Under the pieces are notes generated by a model. It made no database searches and was not told where the DNA came from. It saw nothing but the letters and a program-made list of their open reading frames with translations. Positions 1 to 8,211 of a stretch of DNA of 15,085 nt are shown here, one piece after another; position 1 is the stretch's first letter; each line of letters starts with the position of its first letter. The position numbers and the translations under genes were made by a program. The stretch is from NCBI GenBank assembly GCA_029977305.1, contig JAPOLF010000022.1, positions 1 to 15,085 on the forward strand. Reading direction: 5' to 3'. This DNA is from a bacterium (GTDB lineage Bacteria; Chloroflexota; Chloroflexia; Thermomicrobiales; UBA6265).

Positions 1-1860
1 GCGACGTTTCAGCCGCTGGAGACAGTGCGCTCGAGCCGCCGTGCCGGGGACGAGCAGCAGTTCGGAGCACTGGCCGGCGCGCGCGGGATAGCGGCGGACC
101 TCGTGCGAGGCGAGGCCCGGGTGCAACCGGTGATCGACGCTCTGCTGGGACGCACGCTGGTGGTGACCGATATCGAAGCGGCGCGGAAGGTGGTGCCATC
201 GCTTCCCCTCGGGTGGAGCGCGGTGACGCTCGCGGGCGAAATCGCGCGGAGCGGCGGCAGTGTCACGGGTGGCGCTGCGGTGCGCGAGAGCGGGGTGCTC
301 GGGCGCGAGCGCGAATTGCGCGACCTGCCGGCGGAGATCGATCGGTTGAGCGGGGTGCTCGAGGAGGCGCGAGCCGCGTTCGGTGATGCCGAGCAGCGGA
401 TCCGCACCTTGGCGGGCGAGCGCCGTGCGACGGAGTCCGCACGAGCCGGGTTGATCGCAGCGGGTGAGGAACGACGGCGTCAGCAGACGCGGCTCGACGC
501 GTGGCTGGCGGAACTCGTGCGTGAGCGCGACGGCTCCGAGGTGCGGATCGCGGCGCTCGATGAGGAAGCACTGCAGACCGCGCAGGCGCACCGTGAGGCC
601 GATGCGCTGCAGGCATCACTGGCGACAGCGATGGCTCAAGCGATCGCGGATCGCGACGGGCATGCGACGCGGGTGAGCGCAGCTGCCGAGGCATTGGCGG
701 AAGCCGAGCGAATGGCATCGCAGGCGGCACAAGATCTTTCGGTCTTGGAGGAACGGCTGCGGGCCGAGCGTCGGCGCGAGCAGTCGCTGCAGGGACAGGC
801 ACGGGCGGCAGCGTATGAGCTGACGCTGCGACAAGAGCGCATCGACGCCCTGCGCGGTGAGCGTGATGCGCTGGCGGAGATGATCGGGACGGCGCATGTC
901 GACATCGTCACGCTGGAGCAAGAGCGATCCGGATTGGATGTCGATCGGGTGCCGCTGGAGCAAGCGGTGCGCGACTCAGAGGCCAATGCCTCGGGCAGCG
1001 GCAAGTTGCTCGATGCGGCACGGAACGCGTTGCTCGACGCCGAGCGCGCCCACGGGCATGCACAGGTGCAGCTGGAGCGATTCAGCGGCGATCTGAGCAC
1101 GCTGCAGCAGCGGGCGGCGGATGAACTCGGGTTTGAGACGGTGGAGGAGCTCGAGCCGCTCTTCGCCGACCCGGGGGCGCTGGATGCGTCCGAGGCATCG
1201 GTGGTGCAGGAGCGCGAGCGGGAGATCCACAAGCTCAAAGACCGCCTGCGGCGGATCGGATACGTCGGTGAGGACGCGGTTGCGGACTACGAGCGCGAGG
1301 CAGAGCGCGGGCTCTTCCTGCGGACGCAGTTGGACGACATCGACGGCACCAGTGCGGCGCTGCGCGAATTGCTCGATGATCTCGACAAGACGATGAAGCA
1401 CCGGTTCGAGGAGACCTTCGCGCGGGTCGCGGCGGCGTTCACCGATCTCTTCACGATCCTGTTCGGCGGCGGCACCGCTGAGCTGATCATGGTGCGGGAC
1501 GACGACGGCGAGGCGGGGATCGACGTGGTGGCGCAGCCCCCGGGCAAGCGGCTGCAGAATCTCGCGCTGCTCTCGGGCGGCGAGCGATCGCTGACGGCGG
1601 TGGCGTTGCTGTTCGCCATCCTGCGCGTGAACCCGGCACCGTTCTGCCTGATGGACGAGGTGGACGCGGCGCTCGACGAGGCGAACGTGCTGCGCTTCCG
1701 CGAGCAGGTGCAGCACCTGACGAACCAGACGCAGATGATCCTGATCACCCACAACCGGGGGACGATCGAGATCGCCGACACGCTGTACGGGGTGTCGATG
1801 GGCTCGGACGGGGTGAGCAAGGTGTTGTCATTGCGGCTGAGCGAGGTGCCGTTGGAGTAG
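1..1860 (+). CDS. smc: Chromosome segregation protein SMC, C-terminal part (5' end outside window)
   Basis: The reading frame is open from base 1, so the N-terminal Walker A head and first coiled coil lie outside the window. The first codons read ATFQPLETV, typical of the SMC hinge, and continue through hinge sequence to about codon 110. A long Glu/Arg/Ala/Leu-rich coiled coil follows to about codon 440. The C-terminal ATPase head carries the ABC signature LSGGERS (1570-1590), Walker B FCLMDE (1642-1659) followed by VDAALDEAN, and the H-loop ITHNRGT. The protein ends GVSKVLSLRL, as bacterial SMCs do. SMC dimers with ScpA/ScpB load on DNA and drive chromosome organisation and segregation in the nucleoid; no scp gene is visible here. 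The GTG at 25 is internal, not the true start. The downstream hairpin at 1888 probably ends the transcript. The family assignment is firm. Confidence 0.96.
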   Translation, partial: ATFQPLETVRSSRRAGDEQQFGALAGARGIAADLVRGEARVQPVIDALLGRTLVVTDIEAARKVVPSLPLGWSAVTLAGEIARSGGSVTGGAAVRESGVLGRERELRDLPAEIDRLSGVLEEARAAFGDAEQRIRTLAGERRATESARAGLIAAGEERRRQQTRLDAWLAELVRERDGSEVRIAALDEEALQTAQAHREADALQASLATAMAQAIADRDGHATRVSAAAEALAEAERMASQAAQDLSVLEERLRAERRREQSLQGQARAAAYELTLRQERIDALRGERDALAEMIGTAHVDIVTLEQERSGLDVDRVPLEQAVRDSEANASGSGKLLDAARNALLDAERAHGHAQVQLERFSGDLSTLQQRAADELGFETVEELEPLFADPGALDASEASVVQEREREIHKLKDRLRRIGYVGEDAVADYEREAERGLFLRTQLDDIDGTSAALRELLDDLDKTMKHRFEETFARVAAAFTDLFTILFGGGTAELIMVRDDDGEAGIDVVAQPPGKRLQNLALLSGGERSLTAVALLFAILRVNPAPFCLMDEVDAALDEANVLRFREQVQHLTNQTQMILITHNRGTIEIADTLYGVSMGSDGVSKVLSLRLSEVPLE

Positions 1861-1887
1861 TCCAACCCGATAGCCAAGGACGCCATC

Positions 1888-1915
1888 ACCGCCCGGCAGC
1901 GTGCTGCCGGGCGGT
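1888..1915 (+). terminator. Hairpin terminator after smc, possibly shared with the facing small genes
   Basis: A perfect inverted repeat of 13 bp (ACCGCCCGGCAGC / GCTGCCGGGCGGT) has only GT at its apex, so it probably folds as 12 bp or fewer with a CGTG-type loop. It begins 27 bases after the smc stop. The tail TCCGTTTG is only weakly T-rich. It sits between two converging genes, so it could stop transcription from either side. Confidence 0.7.
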
Positions 1916-1975
1916 CCGTTTGAACGGGTGGCGCAGGCCCTCGACTGTCGATTGCGGGATTCCGCTGCAGGCGTA

Positions 1976-2215
1976 TCAGTCCGCGGTGGTCGGGAAGATC
2001 GCTGCGACGTAGGCGGCGATGTCCTCGCGCGATTCGGTGCCGTCGAGGAGCATCGCCTCGAGCACCTCGACGCTCTCGGGGTGGAGGTCGTCGAGGACAC
2101 GGACGATATCGCGGCTGTTGCGGCTTGGCGAGGGATCGGTGACGAAGCCGTGCATCTCGTCAATGAGCCGTTCCGTGTCGACGCTGATCCGGACGAAAGG
2201 ATTGCGGAAGGACAC
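1976..2215 (-). CDS. Small hypothetical protein, 79 aa, downstream of the YtxH-like gene
   Basis: I do not recognise a family. The ORF starts at GTG 2215 and encodes an acidic soluble protein with no membrane segment. Its C-terminal half is helical and rich in Glu, Asp, Leu and Val (LHPESVEVLEAMLLDG, then IAAYVAAIF). Codon third positions are mostly G or C, matching the neighbouring genes, which supports real coding. No purine-rich ribosome site precedes the GTG, so translation may depend on coupling to the upstream gene, which ends 6 bases before it. This ORF is in the same frame as that gene, separated by one TAG and two sense codons. It may therefore be the second half of one interrupted protein or a readthrough extension. 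Confidence 0.55.
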   Translation of the reverse strand: MSFRNPFVRISVDTERLIDEMHGFVTDPSPSRNSRDIVRVLDDLHPESVEVLEAMLLDGTESREDIAAYVAAIFPTTAD

Positions 2216-2221
2216 CGGCGA

Positions 2222-2539
2222 CTAGTGGGCGCTGTCAGCGGGGCGCTGCTCGAGAACGACGTCGACGGCTTCGAGCGGCATGTTGCCCATCAGGAGATCG
2301 GATGGCGGGCGCGTGGTGTCGCGCAGCTCGGCCCGGGCGAGGAGTTCGCGGGCGGCGACCTCGGCATCGGCTGCGGCGACCACCATCCAATCCGCTGCGC
2401 GTTCGGCGATGCGACCGATGGTCGCCTCTTCGCGGCGCTGCGGACCAGGAGCATTGAGAAGCCCCCACGCCGCACCTGCGGCGCCACCGAGAATGGCTCC
2501 GACCCAGAATGCTGCAGTGTGTCGATCGTTGGCCGCCAT
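2222..2539 (-). CDS. YtxH-like small membrane-anchored protein, 105 aa
   Basis: The ATG at 2539 is chosen because GGGAGGAGATC lies just upstream at good spacing. The open frame extends further, but that stretch includes the RBS and intergenic sequence. Residues 9-30 form one Gly/Ala-rich hydrophobic segment (FWVGAILGGAAGAAWGLLNAP) ending in Pro and followed by basic residues. This is the layout of YtxH/general-stress small proteins, where a glycine-rich helix is followed by a short 'APKSG'-like motif. Residues 39-75 are a predicted amphipathic helix rich in Ala, Glu and Arg. The tail (76-105) is polar. YtxH proteins are linked to envelope stress in Bacillus, but no function is established for this one. 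Its promoter must lie in the 168-base divergent region shared with the DUF1622 gene; I see no convincing -35/-10 pair there. Confidence 0.65.
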   Translation of the reverse strand: MAANDRHTAAFWVGAILGGAAGAAWGLLNAPGPQRREEATIGRIAERAADWMVVAAADAEVAARELLARAELRDTTRPPSDLLMGNMPLEAVDVVLEQRPADSAH

Positions 2540-2707
2540 GGCTGATCTCCTCCCGGAGGGTTCGACCCGTGCGGGCGGGGCGCGCGTCATGATGTCGCAG
2601 TTGTACCAGTATTGGGACGTCTCGCGCATCCGCCGTGATACCGGGTGGGGCGTTGCGCAGGGTAGACTGCGGGCAGTACGCGGGAATCCGATGAGCGGGG
2701 CAGGCCG

Positions 2708-3094
2708 ATGGAATTCATCGAGATCGTCGAGATCCTGAGCCGGGTGATGGAGGGGATCGGCGTTGCCGTGATCGCCATCGGGTCGCTGCTCGCCATCCTG
2801 CGCGCCTACAAGCTGTGGGTCACCAAAGCCGCCTCGAACGACGTTTTCAAGCTGTTCCGCACCGGAGTGGCACAGGCGATCTTGCTCGGCCTCGAGTTCT
2901 TGGTGGCCGGTGACATCATCCGGACAGTGGCGGTCGACCCGACGTTTCAGAGCGTCGGGGTGTTGGCGATCATCGTGTTGATCCGCACCTTCCTCAGCTT
3001 TGAGATGACGCTGGAGATCGACGGCCGGTGGCCGTGGCAGCAGGCACCCGCGACGCCAAGCGAAGGTTCCGGGGGTCCGAGCGTCCCGGCTTAG
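2708..3094 (+). CDS. DUF1622 family three-helix inner-membrane protein, 128 aa
   Basis: Three hydrophobic segments are visible at about residues 15-32 (GIGVAVIAIGSLLAILRAY), 54-74 (VAQAILLGLEFLVAGDIIRTV) and 82-100 (SVGVLAIIVLIRTFLSFEM). The second contains the LGLEFLVAGDIIRT block and the third the IRTFLSFEM block that characterise DUF1622. The molecular function of the family is unknown; it is a predicted integral membrane protein of the cytoplasmic membrane. The last 20 residues are a Pro/Ser/Gly tail specific to this copy. The start at ATG 2708 has a modest purine-rich lead (GGGGCAGG). A TAGACT hexamer at 2663-2668 could be a -10 element, but no good -35 accompanies it. The stop codon overlaps the last codon of the facing reductase gene by 4 bases. 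Confidence 0.82.
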   Translation: MEFIEIVEILSRVMEGIGVAVIAIGSLLAILRAYKLWVTKAASNDVFKLFRTGVAQAILLGLEFLVAGDIIRTVAVDPTFQSVGVLAIIVLIRTFLSFEMTLEIDGRWPWQQAPATPSEGSGGPSVPA

Positions 3095-3648
3095 GCGGCC
3101 TCATCCTTCACGGCGTGCAGCCGCAGGAAGTAGTCGATGTGGTAAATCCTGCCGGCGCTGCGCAAGCGTGGGCTGAGTCGCTCCGCCACTTGCTGGAAGG
3201 AAATGATCTCCGGTTGCGAGACGAGGTAGCGGGTACCGTGATCGATCACCGCAGCATGGCCTGAGGCGAGGACGTTCTGGCACCAGTCGACGTCGGTGCC
3301 GTACGGGAGGGGGATCAGCATCTCCTCCCCTTCGACCTCGACGACGACGGGCGTCGCACGATCTTCACCGCTTCGGCGACCGGTGGTCTCGACGCGCGCG
3401 GCGTACCATCCCGGCTTGCCCGCCATGCGGAGCATCTGCGGGTTGAGGACGTTGCGGTTGAACGTCTTCACCGCCCGCACGGCTGGTGGCCACTTCCGGC
3501 GGAACGCGGCGATCATGCCGACTCGCGCGATCAGCAGCGGCACCACCCCCCAGAGCATGACAGGATGTTTCCACCATGGCCGGTGCACGGGCGTGGTCTC
3601 CACGACCGCCGCACTGCTGAGCACGGGTTCCGCCTGTCGCCGTCGCAT
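3091..3648 (-). CDS. Deazaflavin (F420)-dependent nitroreductase/quinone reductase family protein
   Basis: The sequence fits the Ddn/DUF385 family, which adopts the FMN-binding split-barrel fold (also used by PdxH) and typically uses reduced F420 to reduce quinones or nitro compounds. Family signatures (in the 187-aa longest form) are the ETTGRRSG strand near residues 89-96, which leads into TPVVVEVEGE, and the block DVDWCQNVLASG near 121-132, which corresponds to the usual PxWxxNLxAxP segment. A hydrophobic stretch at about 31-51 could anchor the protein to the membrane. Three consecutive ATGs (3654, 3651, 3648) follow GGGAGGTGA. The third ATG has the most usual spacing from the Shine-Dalgarno and is used here (185 aa), but 3651 or 3654 are possible. 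A 7-bp inverted repeat covers this start region. The substrate is not inferable, and F420 use is inferred from the family only. Confidence 0.85.
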   Translation of the reverse strand: MRRRQAEPVLSSAAVVETTPVHRPWWKHPVMLWGVVPLLIARVGMIAAFRRKWPPAVRAVKTFNRNVLNPQMLRMAGKPGWYAARVETTGRRSGEDRATPVVVEVEGEEMLIPLPYGTDVDWCQNVLASGHAAVIDHGTRYLVSQPEIISFQQVAERLSPRLRSAGRIYHIDYFLRLHAVKDEAA

Positions 3649-3651
3649 CAT

Positions 3652-3690
3652 CATTCACCTCCCGGGGCCCTGTGAATGTGAGGTGGCCCC
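3652..3690 (-). promoter_or_regulatory. Interleaved inverted repeats over the reductase RBS and first ATG
   Basis: Read on the minus strand, CATTCAC (3678-3672) pairs perfectly with GTGAATG (3658-3652). The latter holds the end of the Shine-Dalgarno and the first ATG. A second repeat, GGGGCC (3690-3685) with GGCCCC (3669-3664), interleaves with the first, so the two stems either exclude each other or form a pseudoknot. A CCCC just upstream (near 3697-3694) could compete for the GGGG. This could be an RNA switch controlling access to the start, a DNA operator, or chance in GC-rich DNA. Confidence 0.35.
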
Positions 3691-3735
3691 TGTGGGGACC
3701 GCAGATGCAGGACGCGTGCCGTCAGCGTGGTGTGG

Positions 3736-5508
<1,773 letters not shown>

Positions 5509-5571
5509 GGGGCGGGGCTCCTCCGGGGCACGCAACGTGCGGCAATCGTACCCGTCTTGGCGGGGCGATGA

Positions 5572-5591
5572 GTGGCCACGGCATGGGCCAC
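5572..5591. repeat. Short dyad GTGGCC-N8-GGCCAC between accC-type gene and pdxH
   Basis: A perfect 6-bp inverted repeat with an 8-base spacer lies in the 145-base divergent region. A CATACT hexamer at 5607-5612 just downstream resembles a -10 element for pdxH, though no good -35 is seen. The position would suit an operator, but a 6-bp GC-rich dyad can occur by chance. Confidence 0.25.
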
Positions 5592-5653
5592 GATGGACCG
5601 CGGTGGCATACTGCGATGCATGAGGAGCGGGAGGCACCTGGGAGGGTGATGCG

Positions 5654-6313
5654 ATGACGGATTGGACCGGCGTGCAGGGGGACATCGCGAGCATTCGCAA
5701 GGACTACACCCTGCAGGGCCTGGAGGAATCCGAGGTCGCCGATGATCCGGTGGCGCAATTCAGGACGTGGTTCGCCGAGGCCGCGGAGGCCGGGGTGTTG
5801 GAGCACAACGCGATGATCCTGGCGACGACGGGTGACGACGGTCAGCCGTCCGCACGGGTGTTGCTGCTGAAGGGGGTTGATGCGGGGTTCGTCTTCTTCA
5901 CCAATTACACGAGCCAGAAGGGGGAGGACCTCGCCCACAACCCGAAGGCGGCGATGACGTTCTTCTGGCCGCAATTGGAACGGCAGGTGCGGATTGAGGG
6001 GACGATCGCGAAGATCGACCGGGAGGAGACGGAGGCGTATTTCCATTCGCGTCCGCGCGGCAGTCAATTGGGGGCGTCGGCGTCGCCGCAGAGCCAAGTG
6101 GTGGACGGGAGGGCGTCGCTCGAGGCGCGGTTCCGGGAGCTTGATGCGCGGCACCCGGAGGGCAGCGAGATTCCAGTGCCGGGGCACTGGGGCGGGTACC
6201 GATTGACACCGGAGCGGATCGAATTCTGGCAGGGACGGCCGAGCCGGATGCACGATCGCCTGCGGTATCGGCGCGACGGCGTTGCGTGGGTGCTTGAGCG
6301 GCTCGCCCCGTAG
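5654..6313 (+). CDS. pdxH: Pyridoxamine 5'-phosphate oxidase PdxH
   Basis: FMN-dependent oxidase that converts pyridoxine or pyridoxamine 5'-phosphate to pyridoxal 5'-phosphate with oxygen, the last step of PLP synthesis and salvage in the cytoplasm. At 219 aa it matches the usual family length (E. coli about 218). The FMN-binding parts are visible: ARVLLLKG (67-74), VFFTNYTSQKG (80-90) and WPQLERQVRIEG (105-116). The C-terminal signature runs SRPRGSQLGASASPQS (132-147), then HWGGYRLTPERIEFWQG (178-194) and RPSRMHDR (195-202), and the protein ends VLERLAP. The start at ATG 5654 is supported by GGGAGGGTGAT just upstream. It is transcribed away from the biotin carboxylase gene. No vitamin B6 partner gene is adjacent. 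The assignment is firm. Confidence 0.95.
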   Translation: MTDWTGVQGDIASIRKDYTLQGLEESEVADDPVAQFRTWFAEAAEAGVLEHNAMILATTGDDGQPSARVLLLKGVDAGFVFFTNYTSQKGEDLAHNPKAAMTFFWPQLERQVRIEGTIAKIDREETEAYFHSRPRGSQLGASASPQSQVVDGRASLEARFRELDARHPEGSEIPVPGHWGGYRLTPERIEFWQGRPSRMHDRLRYRRDGVAWVLERLAP

Positions 6314-6322
6314 CCTGTTTTT
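6300..6322 (+). terminator. Weak candidate terminator overlapping the pdxH stop
   Basis: GGCT (6300-6303) can pair with AGCC (6312-6315) over an 8-base loop, followed by TGTTTTT. The U-tract is the best in the window, but the stem is only 4 bp and includes the stop codon region. It may slow rather than stop transcription into the protease gene, which starts 141 bases further on. Confidence 0.3.
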
Positions 6323-6454
6323 GGCTTGTACGCGTCATCGGGGTATCAACAGAATCGGGATGCAACTCTCCTTCAATAGGGGGATGGCAACCTGTTTCGG
6401 GGGTCCTACTCTTGAACCAGAGGCCATCAAACCGTTGATGCTGGGAGAGGTGAG

Positions 6455-8131
6455 ATGCGACGCACGTTGATCATGGTGCTCACGATCCTGATGGTGCTCG
6501 GGGGGCCACTCGGAGTGGCCGCGGGCGACCGGGGTGGGCACAAGCGGGACGGCAAGGCAGCGGTCACCACCGAGGCCAAGCAGGGCCGCAACGGCAAGCG
6601 CGACAAGCGGGATCCGAAGGAACTCGAGACAGGCGTCCTGACGGAGCGTGCGACGCAGGCCGATCCGGTGGGGTCGCGCCTGTACAACATCACCTTCCGC
6701 AATGTCGACGACCCGAAGGCGGCCGCCGACAAGATGGCGGAGGAGTATGACCTCAAGCCGACGCACGTCTACAAGAATGTCTTCAAGGGCATGGCCGCGA
6801 AGATGTCGCCGGAAACTGCCCGCAAACTGGCCAAGGACGGCCGGGTGAAGTCGCTTCAGCAAGCGAAGCGGATCAAGCTCGATGCGCAATCGATCCCGAC
6901 CGGGATCAATCGCATCGACGCGGAGCAGAATCCGCTGGCGGCGATCGACGGCACCGACACCCGGGTGAATGTCGACGTGATGGTGATCGACGAGTTGGTC
7001 GCCATCCACAATGACCTGAATGTGGTCTCCCGCGGCGACTGCGTGGACGGCTCGGTCTCGGGCAACGAGACGGGAATCGGACATGGCACGCACGTCTCCG
7101 GCACGATCGCGGCACTGGACAACGGGATTGGCGTGGTCGGCGTGGCGCCGGGCGCGCGGATCTGGTCGGTGAACGTGTTCGACAGCCAGGGCTACGGCTA
7201 TGACAGCTACATCGCCTGTGCGCTCGACATCGCAGCGGTCCCGGGCAATGACATCGAAGTGGTGAACATGAGCCTCGGCGGCTATGACACCCAGGTCGGC
7301 AGCTGCAACGAGAACCTGATGCATGCGGCGGTGTGCCGCGCGGTGAATGCCGGAGTGACCGTGGTGGTCGCCGCTGGCAACGAGAGCTCCGATGCGCGCT
7401 ACAGCGAGCCGGCGAACTACCCGGAAGTGATCGCGGTCTCAGCGCTGGACGATCGTGACGGCACGACCGCGTCGGACAAGTTCGCCACATTCTCGAACTA
7501 CGGCTCTTACGTCGACATCGCTGCACCGGGGGTGAACATCACCTCGACGATGCCGGGCAACGCCTACGGCACGATGAGCGGGACCAGCATGGCGAGCCCG
7601 CACACGGCTGGCGCGGCAGCCCTGTACAAGGCCCAGAACGACGGGGCCACCCCAGCCCAAGTGAAAACCGCCCTGCTCAACAACCGCGAGCAGGTGGCGA
7701 TGTCCGGTGACCCGGACGGGATCAACGAGGGCATCCTCAACGTCCGCAACCTCAACACCAGCGGTGGCGGTGACACGACTCCGACCCCCTCCCCCACGCC
7801 GTCGCCCACCCCGTCGCCCTCGCCGACCCCTTCCCCGAGCCCGGTGGACACCACCGCACCGACCGTCGCGATCACCAGTCCGACCGGGAGCGTTGTGAGC
7901 CGCAACTTCACGATCACGGCCACGGCGAGCGACGCCTCGGGCATCGCGCGGGTTGAGTTCTGGTACTGCACGAGCGCCGGCTGCGGCCAGATCGGGACGG
8001 ACACGACGGCTCCGTACTCGATGCGGGTCTCCGGTCAGCGCGGCACCTACACGCTCTTCGTCCGTGCCTACGACAAGGCGGGCAACATGGGCGAGAGCAC
8101 CAGCAAACCGATCACCATCCGCAAGCGCTAA
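6455..8131 (+). CDS. Secreted subtilisin-like S8 serine protease with I9 propeptide, Pro-rich linker and Ig-like domain, 558 aa
   Basis: A Sec signal peptide (residues 1-24, MRRTLIMVLTILMVLGG then VAAG) is followed by a basic Lys/Arg/Gly-rich stretch. An inhibitor-I9-like propeptide spans about 75-140 (LYNITFRNVDDPKAAADKM, then VFKGMAAKMSPE). The peptidase domain spans about 148-432. The catalytic triad is Asp179 (VMVIDELVAIHNDL), His213 (GHGTHVSGTIA) and Ser378 (GTSMASPHTAGAAAL), with oxyanion Asn309 (VVAAGNES). A Thr/Ser/Pro linker (441-463) leads to a C-terminal Ig-like beta domain (about 466-556: TAPTVAITSPTGS, then VRAYDKAGN), probably for substrate or surface binding. The start at ATG 6455 has GGGAGAGGTGAG immediately upstream. 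Around Asp179 the usual D-T/S-G is replaced by D-E-L. It is expected to be exported and self-processed; its substrate is unknown. A hairpin terminator follows the stop. Confidence 0.92.
   Translation: MRRTLIMVLTILMVLGGPLGVAAGDRGGHKRDGKAAVTTEAKQGRNGKRDKRDPKELETGVLTERATQADPVGSRLYNITFRNVDDPKAAADKMAEEYDLKPTHVYKNVFKGMAAKMSPETARKLAKDGRVKSLQQAKRIKLDAQSIPTGINRIDAEQNPLAAIDGTDTRVNVDVMVIDELVAIHNDLNVVSRGDCVDGSVSGNETGIGHGTHVSGTIAALDNGIGVVGVAPGARIWSVNVFDSQGYGYDSYIACALDIAAVPGNDIEVVNMSLGGYDTQVGSCNENLMHAAVCRAVNAGVTVVVAAGNESSDARYSEPANYPEVIAVSALDDRDGTTASDKFATFSNYGSYVDIAAPGVNITSTMPGNAYGTMSGTSMASPHTAGAAALYKAQNDGATPAQVKTALLNNREQVAMSGDPDGINEGILNVRNLNTSGGGDTTPTPSPTPSPTPSPSPTPSPSPVDTTAPTVAITSPTGSVVSRNFTITATASDASGIARVEFWYCTSAGCGQIGTDTTAPYSMRVSGQRGTYTLFVRAYDKAGNMGESTSKPITIRKR
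7775..7843 (+). repeat. Low-complexity repeat encoding a Thr/Ser/Pro linker
   Basis: A C-rich run of near-repeats (CCGTCGCCCACC-like units) encodes alternating TP and SP dipeptides at residues 441-463 of the protease. It is an interdomain linker typical of secreted hydrolases and is prone to slippage in replication or assembly. Confidence 0.9.
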
Positions 8132-8155
8132 CCCAGAACGCGCAGCGAAACGAAC

Positions 8156-8182
8156 GGGGCCCCGGTCGATGACCGGGGCCCC
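8156..8182. terminator. Strong hairpin terminator between converging protease and glgP genes
   Basis: Perfect 12-bp inverted repeat GGGGCCCCGGTC / GACCGGGGCCCC with a GAT loop, 25 bases after the protease stop and 29 bases from the glgP stop. The plus-strand tail is ATTCATTG. The minus-strand tail is GTTCGTTTCG, so it may act on both transcripts. Confidence 0.8.
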
Positions 8183-8211
8183 ATTCATTGCCCATCAGAT
8201 GCTGCGGGAGG

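Noticed and set aside
1888..1915. Considered the inverted repeat after smc as a mobile-element end or attachment site
   Set aside because: No transposase, target duplication or integrase is nearby, and its position after two converging stops fits a terminator.
5509..5700. N-terminal extension of the biotin carboxylase frame by 64 codons
   Set aside because: The extension has no family similarity, overlaps the pdxH start, and a good Shine-Dalgarno precedes ATG 5508.
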